From positions 744,001 to 808,000 of the forward strand of contig NZ_CP016774.1 in the NCBI RefSeq assembly GCF_002288105.1: a DNA stretch of 64,000 bases, read 5' to 3'. Below are positions 27,539 to 35,184 of the stretch, one piece after another (position 1 is the first letter of the stretch; each line of letters opens with the position of its first letter). Source of the DNA: Candidatus Planktophila versatilis. GTDB taxonomy: Bacteria; Actinomycetota; Actinomycetes; Nanopelagicales; Nanopelagicaceae. The translations under genes and the position numbers were made by a program. Below the pieces are notes generated by a model, which saw only the letters and a program-made list of their open reading frames with translations, searched no databases and was not told where the DNA came from.

Positions 27539-28111
27539 GTGGCTACTAATACTCCCGAGCGACTACGTATTGCTCGGGAGTTACACGATGGAATTGCGCA
27601 AGATTTAGTTGGCCTTGGCTATCAACTCGATCTCATCATGGCTGATTCGAAGTTGAGTGAACTCTCACGAAATCAGGTTCGAGCCTCACGGTTACATATC
27701 GATTCTCTGATCATCAAAGTTCGCAATGAAATTCTTGCACTGCGGAAAGACTCCGAAGATCCATTTCACTTGCTCCTACAAAGGTATGCGAAAGAAATTT
27801 GCGCTGGGATGGAGATCTCATTTGAGATTGAGGAGGTAGCGGTAGATGCCACTGCGCAAAGTGAACTATTGGCAGTGGCATCAGAGATCCTTCGAAACAT
27901 CGTTGCCCACTCTGGGGCTACCCTCATTCTCATCAAGCTCTACTGGGTCAACAATCACACCTACCTAGAGATAAGTGATAACGGAAATGGTGGCGCAGTG
28001 ATGAAAGAGAACCGTTGGGGGCTGCAAGGAATCACAGAACGAATTCAGGCTCTCAACGGAAGTTGCATCATTGAAGATAGAGACGGCACTCATATTTCAA
28101 TCTCAGTATGA
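27539..28111 (+). CDS. Minimal soluble NarL-type sensor histidine kinase
   Basis: A 190-residue HisKA_3-type histidine kinase. Phospho-accepting H16 lies in ARELHDGIAQDLVGLGYQL, immediately at the N-terminus, and the ATPase domain shows ILRNIVAHSGA (N box), ISDNGNGG (G1) and GLQGITERI. There is no sensor, HAMP or membrane segment, so any signal must come from a partner or from the cytoplasm. GTG start three bases after the fadD stop, so it is probably cotranscribed with fadD. It overlaps its response regulator by four bases. Confidence 0.87.
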   Translation: MATNTPERLRIARELHDGIAQDLVGLGYQLDLIMADSKLSELSRNQVRASRLHIDSLIIKVRNEILALRKDSEDPFHLLLQRYAKEICAGMEISFEIEEVAVDATAQSELLAVASEILRNIVAHSGATLILIKLYWVNNHTYLEISDNGNGGAVMKENRWGLQGITERIQALNGSCIIEDRDGTHISISV

Positions 28112-28725
28112 GCACCTCAATCCGGGTTCTAGTTATTGATGACCATGCCATCGTTCGAGCCGGAATTTGTGCCGCGCTAGAAAGACGAGAAGATTTCTCC
28201 ATATTTCAAGCGGCATCAAAGTCAGAGGCGTTTGCCCAGATGGCGAAAGTGAATCCTGATGTCATCGTTGTTGATATCAATCTTCCCGATGGAAGTGGTT
28301 TAGAGATAGTTTCTTGGGCCCGTTCGATATCACAGACGATTGCCATCATTGTTCTGACCCTCAATGAACACGATGACTTTCTTCTCGCTTCCATGAAGGC
28401 GGGTGCTTCGTCATATCTGAATAAATCCGCGCCGCTTCTTGAAATCCTGGCCGCAATAGATCACTCTCTGGTTGCACCGCTTTCCTTTTCCTCTCGTGAG
28501 ACTGTGAAAACCGTAGAGCGAAAGCGAGATAAATTTGATTTATCGCAACGAGAACTACAAATTCTCACACAACTTCACAAGGCTGCCCCGGTTGCAGAGC
28601 TAGCCTCTTCGCTATTCATCACAGAGGCGACCCTCAAGACCCATCTTTCCAGCATCTATCGCAAATTAGATGTGCACAGTCGGCTGCAGGCAATTGAAAA
28701 AGCACGTGTCACTGGACTTACTTAA
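28108..28725 (+). CDS. NarL/FixJ-family response regulator
   Basis: A 205-residue DNA-binding response regulator. Receiver domain about 4-120 with D11/D12, phospho-acceptor D56 in VIVVDINLPDGSG and the conserved Lys in YLNKSAP; C-terminal LuxR-type HTH about 143-205 (LSQRELQILTQL ... TLKTHLSSIYRKLDV). It is the partner of the minimal histidine kinase (ATGA overlap). Targets are unknown; the position between fadD and pimB' hints at envelope lipid control. Its end overlaps the convergent pimB' by eight bases. Confidence 0.92.
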   Translation: MSTSIRVLVIDDHAIVRAGICAALERREDFSIFQAASKSEAFAQMAKVNPDVIVVDINLPDGSGLEIVSWARSISQTIAIIVLTLNEHDDFLLASMKAGASSYLNKSAPLLEILAAIDHSLVAPLSFSSRETVKTVERKRDKFDLSQRELQILTQLHKAAPVAELASSLFITEATLKTHLSSIYRKLDVHSRLQAIEKARVTGLT

Positions 28726-29875
28726 GTAGCTGATTAAACCGCTCTGACCAGATCTGCCATTGCCACTTTTCAATAATCCATTGCCGTCCGCGTATTCCTA
28801 GTTTCTGCGCTAACTCTTTATCTGCAAGTACTTTCACCACAGCCAGAGCAACCTCATGCGCTGATGTTCCATCGACAGCAAAACCCGTCTCACCTTGCAA
28901 AATTGCATCCGGTGCTCCCCCAGAGATTCCGCCAATGACGGGCAATCCACATGCACTCGCCTCAAGGTAAACAATTCCTAGTCCTTCAACTTCAAGTCCA
29001 GCAAGGCGGGAACGAGATGGCATGGCAAAGACATCTCCGATACAGATATATTGCGGTAGCTCCGAGTACTGAACTCGACCAACAAAAGTAACTCGGTTTT
29101 CTAAACCTAGTTTCTTAATCCGTTTCTCAAGTTCCTTCTTATATGGACCCTCGCCAATGAAGAGCAGATGGGAATCAGGAATAGCTGCGATGATCTCTGG
29201 CATCGCCGCAATCAAGACATCTTGTCCCTTTCGGTGCACCAGGCGCCCCACGCTGACAATTACCGTCTTACTGCCAAGCCCTAAACTTTCCCGAAGTTCT
29301 CGGGCATCACTGCGCGGTGTGAAATGATCCGTGTCGATTCCCGGTGCGATGCGAACTAGCTTTGCAACATCGCCAGGAGCTAACGCCTTGGCGATTTCTC
29401 CCCGCGTGAAATCTCCTAGATAAGTAAGTGAATCAACTGCGCGCCCAATTCGGGCGATAGCCCAGGAAAATGGCCAGAGTCTGGACCACCAGACTTCATG
29501 TCCGTGGGTGAGTGCAACAATTTTCTTCACTCCAACTCTACGAAGTCCCGGGGCAAGAAGTGCCAAGGGAGCAGCTGCACCAAAGAAAACAGTTTTGATG
29601 TCGCGCTCACGAACTAACTTTCTTACCTTCCTTCCCACCCGAAACGATGGAAGTAATACCTTGGAAGGATCTCGAATCACTTCGACGCCATAATCGTGTA
29701 GCCACATCGCATCAAAGGGCGCAGAACCCGCTTGGGAAGCGGTGTAGACGATGACGCAATTCTTGGGCAAGCGCTGAATCAATCCAATAATAAAAGTTTC
29801 AATTCCTCCAGCGCGAGGTCCAAAGTCATTTGTGATACAGAGTATTTGTGGATGTTCTAATCTATTTTCAAGCAT
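28718..29875 (-). CDS. pimB: PimB'-like GDP-mannose-dependent phosphatidylinositol monomannoside mannosyltransferase
   Basis: A 385-residue GT-B glycosyltransferase of family GT4. The N-terminal TNDFGPRAGGIETF loop, VGRLVHRKGQDVLI, and the nucleotide-sugar site GLEVEGLGIVYLEASACGLPVI (EX7E) are diagnostic for the PimB' group, which adds the second mannose to phosphatidylinositol monomannoside in actinobacteria. Gene context supports this: fadD and SRPBCC on one side, NlpC/P60 on the other, as at Rv2188c. The ATG overlaps the upstream NlpC stop by one base (TAATG). The acceptor in this organism is an inference. Confidence 0.85.
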   Translation of the reverse strand: MLENRLEHPQILCITNDFGPRAGGIETFIIGLIQRLPKNCVIVYTASQAGSAPFDAMWLHDYGVEVIRDPSKVLLPSFRVGRKVRKLVRERDIKTVFFGAAAPLALLAPGLRRVGVKKIVALTHGHEVWWSRLWPFSWAIARIGRAVDSLTYLGDFTRGEIAKALAPGDVAKLVRIAPGIDTDHFTPRSDARELRESLGLGSKTVIVSVGRLVHRKGQDVLIAAMPEIIAAIPDSHLLFIGEGPYKKELEKRIKKLGLENRVTFVGRVQYSELPQYICIGDVFAMPSRSRLAGLEVEGLGIVYLEASACGLPVIGGISGGAPDAILQGETGFAVDGTSAHEVALAVVKVLADKELAQKLGIRGRQWIIEKWQWQIWSERFNQLLK

Positions 29876-30885
29876 TAGAACCGGCGTATTGCGACCAGCC
29901 GCTTACGTCCCATATCGGTCGTTGCAACTTTCACACGCGATCCGGAACGAGGCGCATGGACCATCTTGCCGCCACCTAGATAAATTCCAACGTGTGAGAC
30001 TGGTCTGCCGAAGAACATTAAATCTCCTGGCTTCTTTTGACTAAAAGGAATTGATTTACCCATACGAGATTGCGCCGCTGAAGAATGTGGAAGTGAAACT
30101 CCGGCCGTTTGGTATGCGCGCATCGTTAATCCTGAGCAATCCCAGTAGATCATCCCGTCGGCACCGAATACATACTTGTCGCCAATTTGTTTAAAAGCGA
30201 ATTTAATTGCAAGCCCAGCACGGCCTGATACCCCGGCAGCACTCCTTGCCGCCTTCAATGAAGAAGCTTGATCGGCATCTTCACGCTCTTGCGCCAACCT
30301 CGCTAGTCGCTCGCGATCTTCCTTCTTTAGTTTTGCCAATACTGATTCTGCCTGAGCTAATTTGGCTGTTGCTAGCGCGCTCTTCTCGGCCAACTTTTTC
30401 TGCAACGCCTTTACCTGAGCTAGGCGATCACTGACTGTGAGCGAGGTGGCGTTGAGTTGCTGTTCCGCTGATTGAAACTTTCGTAGCTGAATTCCTTTTT
30501 GTCGCGTGATTGCTTCTAGCGAGCCTGCAGATGAGAGATAGAGCGAAGGATCAGATGAGAAGAGCAGTTCAAGGCTCTGACTTATCGTTCCAGATTTGTA
30601 CTGATCGATAGCGATCGCACCTAACGTCTTTGAAATTGCATCCACTGTCTTTGCTTGAATTTCGGCTTGCGCCTGAATGCCGGCAAGGCTTCGAGTGAGT
30701 GAATTCAATTTCACCTTCGCTTCTTGCGCACCTTCTGCCGCAGCGGTTGCTTCCTCTTCATAACGAATGACCTGTGCCTGCACTTGCGCCAGAGTTGGGG
30801 CCGCCTGCGAGGTGGGCGCTTGAATTATGGAGAGAAGAATGGCTAACGAGGTGCCCCATGTGGCAGCGCTCATCGGTTTCTTCAT
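29875..30885 (-). CDS. Secreted NlpC/P60 peptidoglycan endopeptidase
   Basis: A 336-residue cell-wall hydrolase. Signal peptide about 1-28 (ending SQAAP), a long coiled coil (about 30-215, rich in Ala, Gln, Lys and Glu), then an NlpC/P60 domain with catalytic C250 in YWDCSGLTMRAYQ, His in VSHVGIYLG and a third polar residue in HAPRSG. It likely cleaves stem peptides during cell separation, like RipA-family proteins with an inhibitory coiled coil. TAGCCT (30898-30893) lies seven bases before the ATG. It is coupled to pimB' by TAATG. Confidence 0.93.
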   Translation of the reverse strand: MKKPMSAATWGTSLAILLSIIQAPTSQAAPTLAQVQAQVIRYEEEATAAAEGAQEAKVKLNSLTRSLAGIQAQAEIQAKTVDAISKTLGAIAIDQYKSGTISQSLELLFSSDPSLYLSSAGSLEAITRQKGIQLRKFQSAEQQLNATSLTVSDRLAQVKALQKKLAEKSALATAKLAQAESVLAKLKKEDRERLARLAQEREDADQASSLKAARSAAGVSGRAGLAIKFAFKQIGDKYVFGADGMIYWDCSGLTMRAYQTAGVSLPHSSAAQSRMGKSIPFSQKKPGDLMFFGRPVSHVGIYLGGGKMVHAPRSGSRVKVATTDMGRKRLVAIRRF

Positions 30886-30977
30886 GTTTCAAAGGCTAAT
30901 GCCCCTCATTGCTGATTTTCAATTTTAAGCGTGGAATATCCATGATAATCGTGTGAGAAAAAGAATATTCTCCGCTC
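30886..30977. promoter_or_regulatory. Divergent leaderless promoters, NlpC/P60 and RibD-like gene
   Basis: Minus strand: TAGCCT (30898-30893) seven bases before the NlpC ATG. Plus strand: TATTCT (30966-30971) six bases before the RibD-like ATG. Neither start has a Shine-Dalgarno site. Confidence 0.55.
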
Positions 30978-31469
30978 ATGGCTGTGATCGCAACGCTGGT
31001 AGTAGGCGCAGATGGCTCGACCACAAAAGGCGGCACTTCGCAGGGGGTCACCAGTGGCGCCGATCGGGCGCAATTTCTTGAACATCGCAGATTAGCTGAT
31101 TGCATCTTCATCGGTGGAAACACTGCGCGTACTGAGCCATACCTTCGCACACCAGTTCCGGTAGTGGTGATTTCACATCAACTAGATAATCCATTAGCGA
31201 GTAATCCACTGGCCCACCTATGGAACCTTTCACCGGTAGCCGGGCTAGTGAAAGCTATAGAGACTTTTGGGCCTCGTATTCATGTTGAAGCCGGGGCAAC
31301 AATGATTAGTGAACTTATTGCCGCCGGCCAAATTGACCAACTGGAACTGAGTATTACCAGCATCACCGGCGGAGAATTGAGAGTCGATATTGATGCGCTA
31401 TTGGAAGTCTTCACAACACAGGAAGAGAAAGTAATCGATGGGACGAGATTCATCTCAGCATCGAAGTAA
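30978..31469 (+). CDS. RibD C-terminal/dihydrofolate-reductase-like reductase, short
   Basis: A 163-residue protein with the RibD_C/DHFR-like fold: VVGADGSTTKGG near the N-terminus, ADCIFIGGNTARTEPYL and the HVEAGATMISELI segment (nucleotide-binding glycine region). It is shorter than typical 220-residue standalone RibD_C enzymes. It may reduce a pyrimidine or pterin-like compound with NADPH; a true riboflavin role is uncertain because no other rib gene is nearby. It abuts the convergent EamA gene with no gap. Confidence 0.75.
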   Translation: MAVIATLVVGADGSTTKGGTSQGVTSGADRAQFLEHRRLADCIFIGGNTARTEPYLRTPVPVVVISHQLDNPLASNPLAHLWNLSPVAGLVKAIETFGPRIHVEAGATMISELIAAGQIDQLELSITSITGGELRVDIDALLEVFTTQEEKVIDGTRFISASK

Positions 31470-32312
31470 TTAAAAGACGGAGATAATAGAAACTCCTAGG
31501 ACTGCAAAAATTATTCCGAAATACTGAACCTTGTGTAATCTCTCATGAAGAAATAAGAAGGCCAGTAACGAGGTCGCTATCGGATAAAGCGCACCAAGCA
31601 CCATTGCAATAGAGACTAACCCCTTGGTTGTCGCAACCCCCAACAGCAAATTCGCCACAAAATCTGCGACTCCGATAAAGATGAGCACTGGTAGTTCAGG
31701 CTTACCTAATCCACCAACGTGGCGATAACGAAGAAAGAGTGTGATCCCAACAAGCAGGGTCGTTGTGCGCATCGTTGTCATGGTCATCAGCGCACTGCTC
31801 TCGGAACCAATTGCCATACAGACCAGTGCGCTACCGAAGAAGACCGCTGCGCTTAAGGCTAAGAGGACTGGCTTTAACGGAAGGCCCTGCGAAACTTCCG
31901 GACCACTTGCCAGGAATCCACCGAGCATTGCAATGAATACTCCAATACTGACAATCGTAGATAGCTGATCACCTTTAACGAAGAGCGCGTAGCCAAGTGG
32001 AATCAATGCGCTCAGGGAGCTAATGGGTGAAACAACTCCCATGCGGCCAGTTGAAAGTCCGGCATACAAACAAATGAGTCCGAGATAACCAAAAATGCCG
32101 GCACACATTCCAGGTAGTAAATATCCCCCGCTTCCAAATGGCTCTGCATCCCAACTGCGACTGACAAGAACGAGTACAACGCCAGTAATAAAGCCAATTG
32201 CCTGAGTAACGGCTAGAACTGCGATCGTTGGAAATTTCTTACTTAATCTGCCAGCGTGATAATCGGCACTTCCCCATAAAACGCTCGAGAAGAGAGCGAG
32301 GATGCTGGCCAT
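31470..32312 (-). CDS. EamA/DMT-family transporter
   Basis: A 280-residue drug/metabolite transporter-family protein with about ten hydrophobic segments in two repeated halves; each half ends with the typical terminal motif (ALIPLGYALF and LYPIATSLLAFLFLHERLHKVQYFGIIFAVLGV). The substrate is unknown. The ATG at 32312 is preceded by TAGAGT eight bases upstream. It is divergent from DUF3000 with a 71-base gap. Confidence 0.86.
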   Translation of the reverse strand: MASILALFSSVLWGSADYHAGRLSKKFPTIAVLAVTQAIGFITGVVLVLVSRSWDAEPFGSGGYLLPGMCAGIFGYLGLICLYAGLSTGRMGVVSPISSLSALIPLGYALFVKGDQLSTIVSIGVFIAMLGGFLASGPEVSQGLPLKPVLLALSAAVFFGSALVCMAIGSESSALMTMTTMRTTTLLVGITLFLRYRHVGGLGKPELPVLIFIGVADFVANLLLGVATTKGLVSIAMVLGALYPIATSLLAFLFLHERLHKVQYFGIIFAVLGVSIISVF

Positions 32313-32383
32313 GAGGGCAGACTCTACCGGGCTATCGGCTTAGCCTCCCGGGTAAACCGCAGGACAAACTTTAGAATTGAGCA

Positions 32384-32968
32384 GTGAAGTCGCCAATTGC
32401 CTTTAATGAAATGATTGAACTTCTTCGTACCTTCACTCCTCGAGCAGAAATCATTCTGGAAGAAGTACCGGCACCACAGAAATTGGCCACATACTCATTT
32501 GCATTCACAGCAGATATTTCAAATGGCCTTACGGGTGATGCCGAGAATGAAATTGCATCAGGCCGCTTTGTGGTCTTACACGAACCAGGTGGACAAGAAA
32601 CCTGGGAAGGTGACTTTCGCTGCGTTACTTTTATGCGAGCCGACGTTGATAGCGAAATGCAAGAAGACCCACTACTTCCTGAAGTTGGCTGGAACTGGTT
32701 ACTTGATTGCTTAGGAGCAACGGGCGCGCAATTCAACGCACCGAGTGGAACCGTCACTCGAGTTTCTAGCGCCTCCTTTGGAAAGTTATCTCCTCGCAAT
32801 AGCGATTCCGAAATTGAGATCAGAGCTTCGTGGACTCCACTTATTTCTCAGATTGAAGAAATCTTTCCGCACGTGCAGGCCTGGTGCAATCTCATGACGG
32901 AAGTCGCCGGATTGCCACCGCTTCCAGAAGGTGTTGCCACAATTGGTTCAGCAAGACGTCGTGCCTGA
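32384..32968 (+). CDS. DUF3000 family protein
   Basis: A 194-residue actinobacterial protein of unknown function with no membrane segment. It is found directly upstream of a ribonuclease D-like gene, the arrangement seen at Rv2680-Rv2681 in M. tuberculosis (from memory), which supports the family assignment. GTG start with TAGAAT (32372-32377) six bases upstream, hence probably leaderless. The rnd gene begins inside its last codons. A role in RNA processing is possible by association only. Confidence 0.84.
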   Translation: MKSPIAFNEMIELLRTFTPRAEIILEEVPAPQKLATYSFAFTADISNGLTGDAENEIASGRFVVLHEPGGQETWEGDFRCVTFMRADVDSEMQEDPLLPEVGWNWLLDCLGATGAQFNAPSGTVTRVSSASFGKLSPRNSDSEIEIRASWTPLISQIEEIFPHVQAWCNLMTEVAGLPPLPEGVATIGSARRRA

Positions 32969-34250
32969 AGAAGAACAGACGCCGGCCGCTATCGCCTTAC
33001 TGCATCCCGCAGCAGGAGTTCCAGCAATCATCGAAACCGAGCAAGCATTTGATGCGGCGCTAGCCGCACTTGCGCAAGGGGTCGGACCATATGCATTTGA
33101 TGCAGAGCGTGCATCGGGCTTTAAATACAGTGCGCGCGCATATTTGATTCAGATAAAACGCACAGGGGGCGGATTGCATCTGATCGACCCTATTCCATTT
33201 GGTCCTGGTCATCGATGCTTTGTCGAACTCAATAATTTGATTGCAGAAGAAGAAGTGATTTTGCATGCAAGTACCCAAGATCTTCCCTGTCTGCGTGAAT
33301 TAGGCATAAATCCGCAAATTCTCTTTGATACCGAACTTGGCGGACGTATTGCCGGTCTTGCCCGCGTTGGCCTAGGGCCACTTTTGGAATCATTGATGGG
33401 GGTATCACTAGCCAAAGAACATTCGGCAGCTGATTGGTCTAAGCGCCCATTGCCGGAAGAATGGCTTAACTACGCAGCACTTGATGTGGAACTTCTGGTA
33501 GAACTGCGCGATAAAGTCCATGCACTCTTAGTAGATGCAAAGAAATGGAAATGGGCCGAGGAAGATTTTGCCGCAATCATTTCTGCTCCTGCGCCGGCCC
33601 CTCGTATTGATCCATGGCGTCGTACTTCTGGAATGCATAAAATTAAGAAGCGACTGCAGATGGCGATAGTGCGCGAGTTATGGCAGGCGCGGGATGAGAT
33701 TGCGCGGGGCGCAGATGTCTCACCTAGTCGATTGTTATCAGATGCCGCGATTACTGAGTTGGCGCAGAATGCCGAGAAGTCACCTATTACAAATCGCAAA
33801 CATCTGGAGAAGATCTTGCGCCCGCTCGGATTGCGAGCGCGCTGGTTAGAGAATGCAGCCATATGGATTACATCAATCACCACTGCAATGGAGTTGCCAG
33901 AAGATCAGTGGCCAGAGGCGCGTTCTAAAAGCGATACCTTGCCGCCGATTAAACTCTGGCGCGAACGTTTTCCTGAAAAATTCATCCCGCTTTCACATGC
34001 TCGCTTTAACCTTGCTGCCAAGGCCGAGGAGCTTTCGATCCCTCTTGAGAATCTGATTAGCCCGGAACTCGTGCGCCGCATCTGTTGGTCGCCTCCCCTA
34101 AACAGCTCTGTGCAGGAGGCCTTGCAAGCGCTGGGTGCCCGTCGCTGGCAGGCCGAGATAGCTGCTCCCGTCCTTGAGGCGGCCCTTTTGGAGACCGTCG
34201 CCCTGGAGCTGCCCGAGGCAGAACCCACTTCGGAGTCGGCTGAAGAGTGA
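32961..34250 (+). CDS. rnd: Ribonuclease D-like 3'-5' exonuclease with HRDC domain
   Basis: A 429-residue DEDDy exoribonuclease. Exonuclease motifs: D-x-E in YAFDAERASG (about residue 40), D in HASTQDLPCL, and Y-x3-D in YAALDVELLVEL. An HRDC domain follows (about 215-290, KKRLQMAIVRELWQARDEIA) and a further HRDC-like C-terminal part. It trims structured RNA such as tRNA precursors. I chose GTG 32961, which overlaps the DUF3000 stop in GTGCCTGA, the same layout as lipA-acyltransferase; an upstream start at 32931 would add ten non-family residues. Confidence 0.9.
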   Translation: MPEEEQTPAAIALLHPAAGVPAIIETEQAFDAALAALAQGVGPYAFDAERASGFKYSARAYLIQIKRTGGGLHLIDPIPFGPGHRCFVELNNLIAEEEVILHASTQDLPCLRELGINPQILFDTELGGRIAGLARVGLGPLLESLMGVSLAKEHSAADWSKRPLPEEWLNYAALDVELLVELRDKVHALLVDAKKWKWAEEDFAAIISAPAPAPRIDPWRRTSGMHKIKKRLQMAIVRELWQARDEIARGADVSPSRLLSDAAITELAQNAEKSPITNRKHLEKILRPLGLRARWLENAAIWITSITTAMELPEDQWPEARSKSDTLPPIKLWRERFPEKFIPLSHARFNLAAKAEELSIPLENLISPELVRRICWSPPLNSSVQEALQALGARRWQAEIAAPVLEAALLETVALELPEAEPTSESAEE

Positions 34251-34254
34251 TGAA

Positions 34255-34278
34255 TTACGCAACATAGGAGTTGCGTAA
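34255..34278. promoter_or_regulatory. Perfect 9-bp inverted repeat on the FTR1 promoter
   Basis: TTACGCAAC (34255-34263), six bases, GTTGCGTAA (34270-34278). The right arm contains TTGCGT (34271-34276), exactly 17 bases before the -10 TATTCT (34294-34299), which itself is six bases before the ATG. A repressor bound here would cover the -35. No T-run follows, so it is not a good terminator for rnd. Confidence 0.65.
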
Positions 34279-34305
34279 ATATGGGGAGTCAATTATTCTC
34301 ATTCC

Positions 34306-35127
34306 ATGCTCAGTACATTCATCATCGCCCTTCGTGAAGGGCTAGAAGCTTCACTCATCGTCGGTATTTTGGTTGCCTACCTAGTCAAGACTGGGCGCCA
34401 GCGCCATTTGCGCGCGCTCTGGAGTGGTGTGGCAGTTGCGATCGTGGCCAGTCTCGCCTTTGGCGCATTCCTGTCATACACATCTGCCGAACTCTCATCA
34501 CGTGGGGAAGAGCTTTTTGCGGGAACAACCTCTTTCATAGCTGTTGGCTTCGTAACCTGGATGGTCTTCTGGATGAAGCGTGCTGCTCGCGGACTTCGTA
34601 ATGAACTGCAGAACAAGGCTGAATCAGCGATTGGTGCAGGTTCTATCGCACTGGCACTTGCGGCCTTCTTCGCCGTTGCTCGCGAAGGCCTGGAAACTTC
34701 ACTATTTCTCTATACAAACTTTAAGACAGTGGGCGCTGTATCAAGTGCGACCCTGGGCTTAATTCTTGGTTTAGCACTTGCTATCGGACTTGGAATCGGA
34801 ATCTACAAGAGCTCAATTAAACTCAATCTCGGAAAGTTCTTTACCTACTCTGGTGTGGCTCTCGTAGTTGTTGCAGCTGGAGTTCTTTCCTACGGTATTC
34901 ACGAGTTCCAAGAGTTCGGAATTCTTCCTGGCCCAGATGCATTTGTCTGGGACGTTACTTCCTGGATGCCAAAGGAGTCACTTGTTGCTGGGCTCTTGGG
35001 TGGAATGATCGGTTTTGACACCACAACATCGTGGCTACAACTAGCCGGATGGCTCACCTACATTGGCTTGACGCTGAGGTTCTACCTCGCCCCGGCTAAG
35101 AAGGTAAATACTCCCGCCAACGCGTAG
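34306..35127 (+). CDS. FTR1/EfeU-family iron permease
   Basis: A 273-residue membrane protein with about seven hydrophobic segments and the two REGLE iron-binding motifs of the FTR1 family (REGLEAS in the first segment and REGLETS near residue 127). It imports ferric iron, or oxidised ferrous iron, across the membrane. The usual partners EfeO and EfeB are not adjacent. The promoter bears a strong palindrome over its -35, suggesting metal- or redox-dependent repression. It is inserted with fadAB between rnd and dxs, which are close neighbours in mycobacteria. Confidence 0.9.
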   Translation: MLSTFIIALREGLEASLIVGILVAYLVKTGRQRHLRALWSGVAVAIVASLAFGAFLSYTSAELSSRGEELFAGTTSFIAVGFVTWMVFWMKRAARGLRNELQNKAESAIGAGSIALALAAFFAVAREGLETSLFLYTNFKTVGAVSSATLGLILGLALAIGLGIGIYKSSIKLNLGKFFTYSGVALVVVAAGVLSYGIHEFQEFGILPGPDAFVWDVTSWMPKESLVAGLLGGMIGFDTTTSWLQLAGWLTYIGLTLRFYLAPAKKVNTPANA

Positions 35128-35137
35128 CGCTTTTTTC

Positions 35138-35173
35138 TACTGGCGAGTAACCTAGCTTCATACTCACCAGGTA
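35138..35173. promoter_or_regulatory. Near-perfect inverted repeat over the fadA promoter
   Basis: CTGGCGAGTA (35140-35149) and TACTCACCAG (35161-35170) are complementary except for one position, with an 11-base spacer. The spacer contains TAGCTT (35153-35158), a possible -10. The fadA Shine-Dalgarno AAGGAAG follows at 35174-35180. Confidence 0.5.
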
Positions 35174-35184
35174 AAGGAAGTTCT

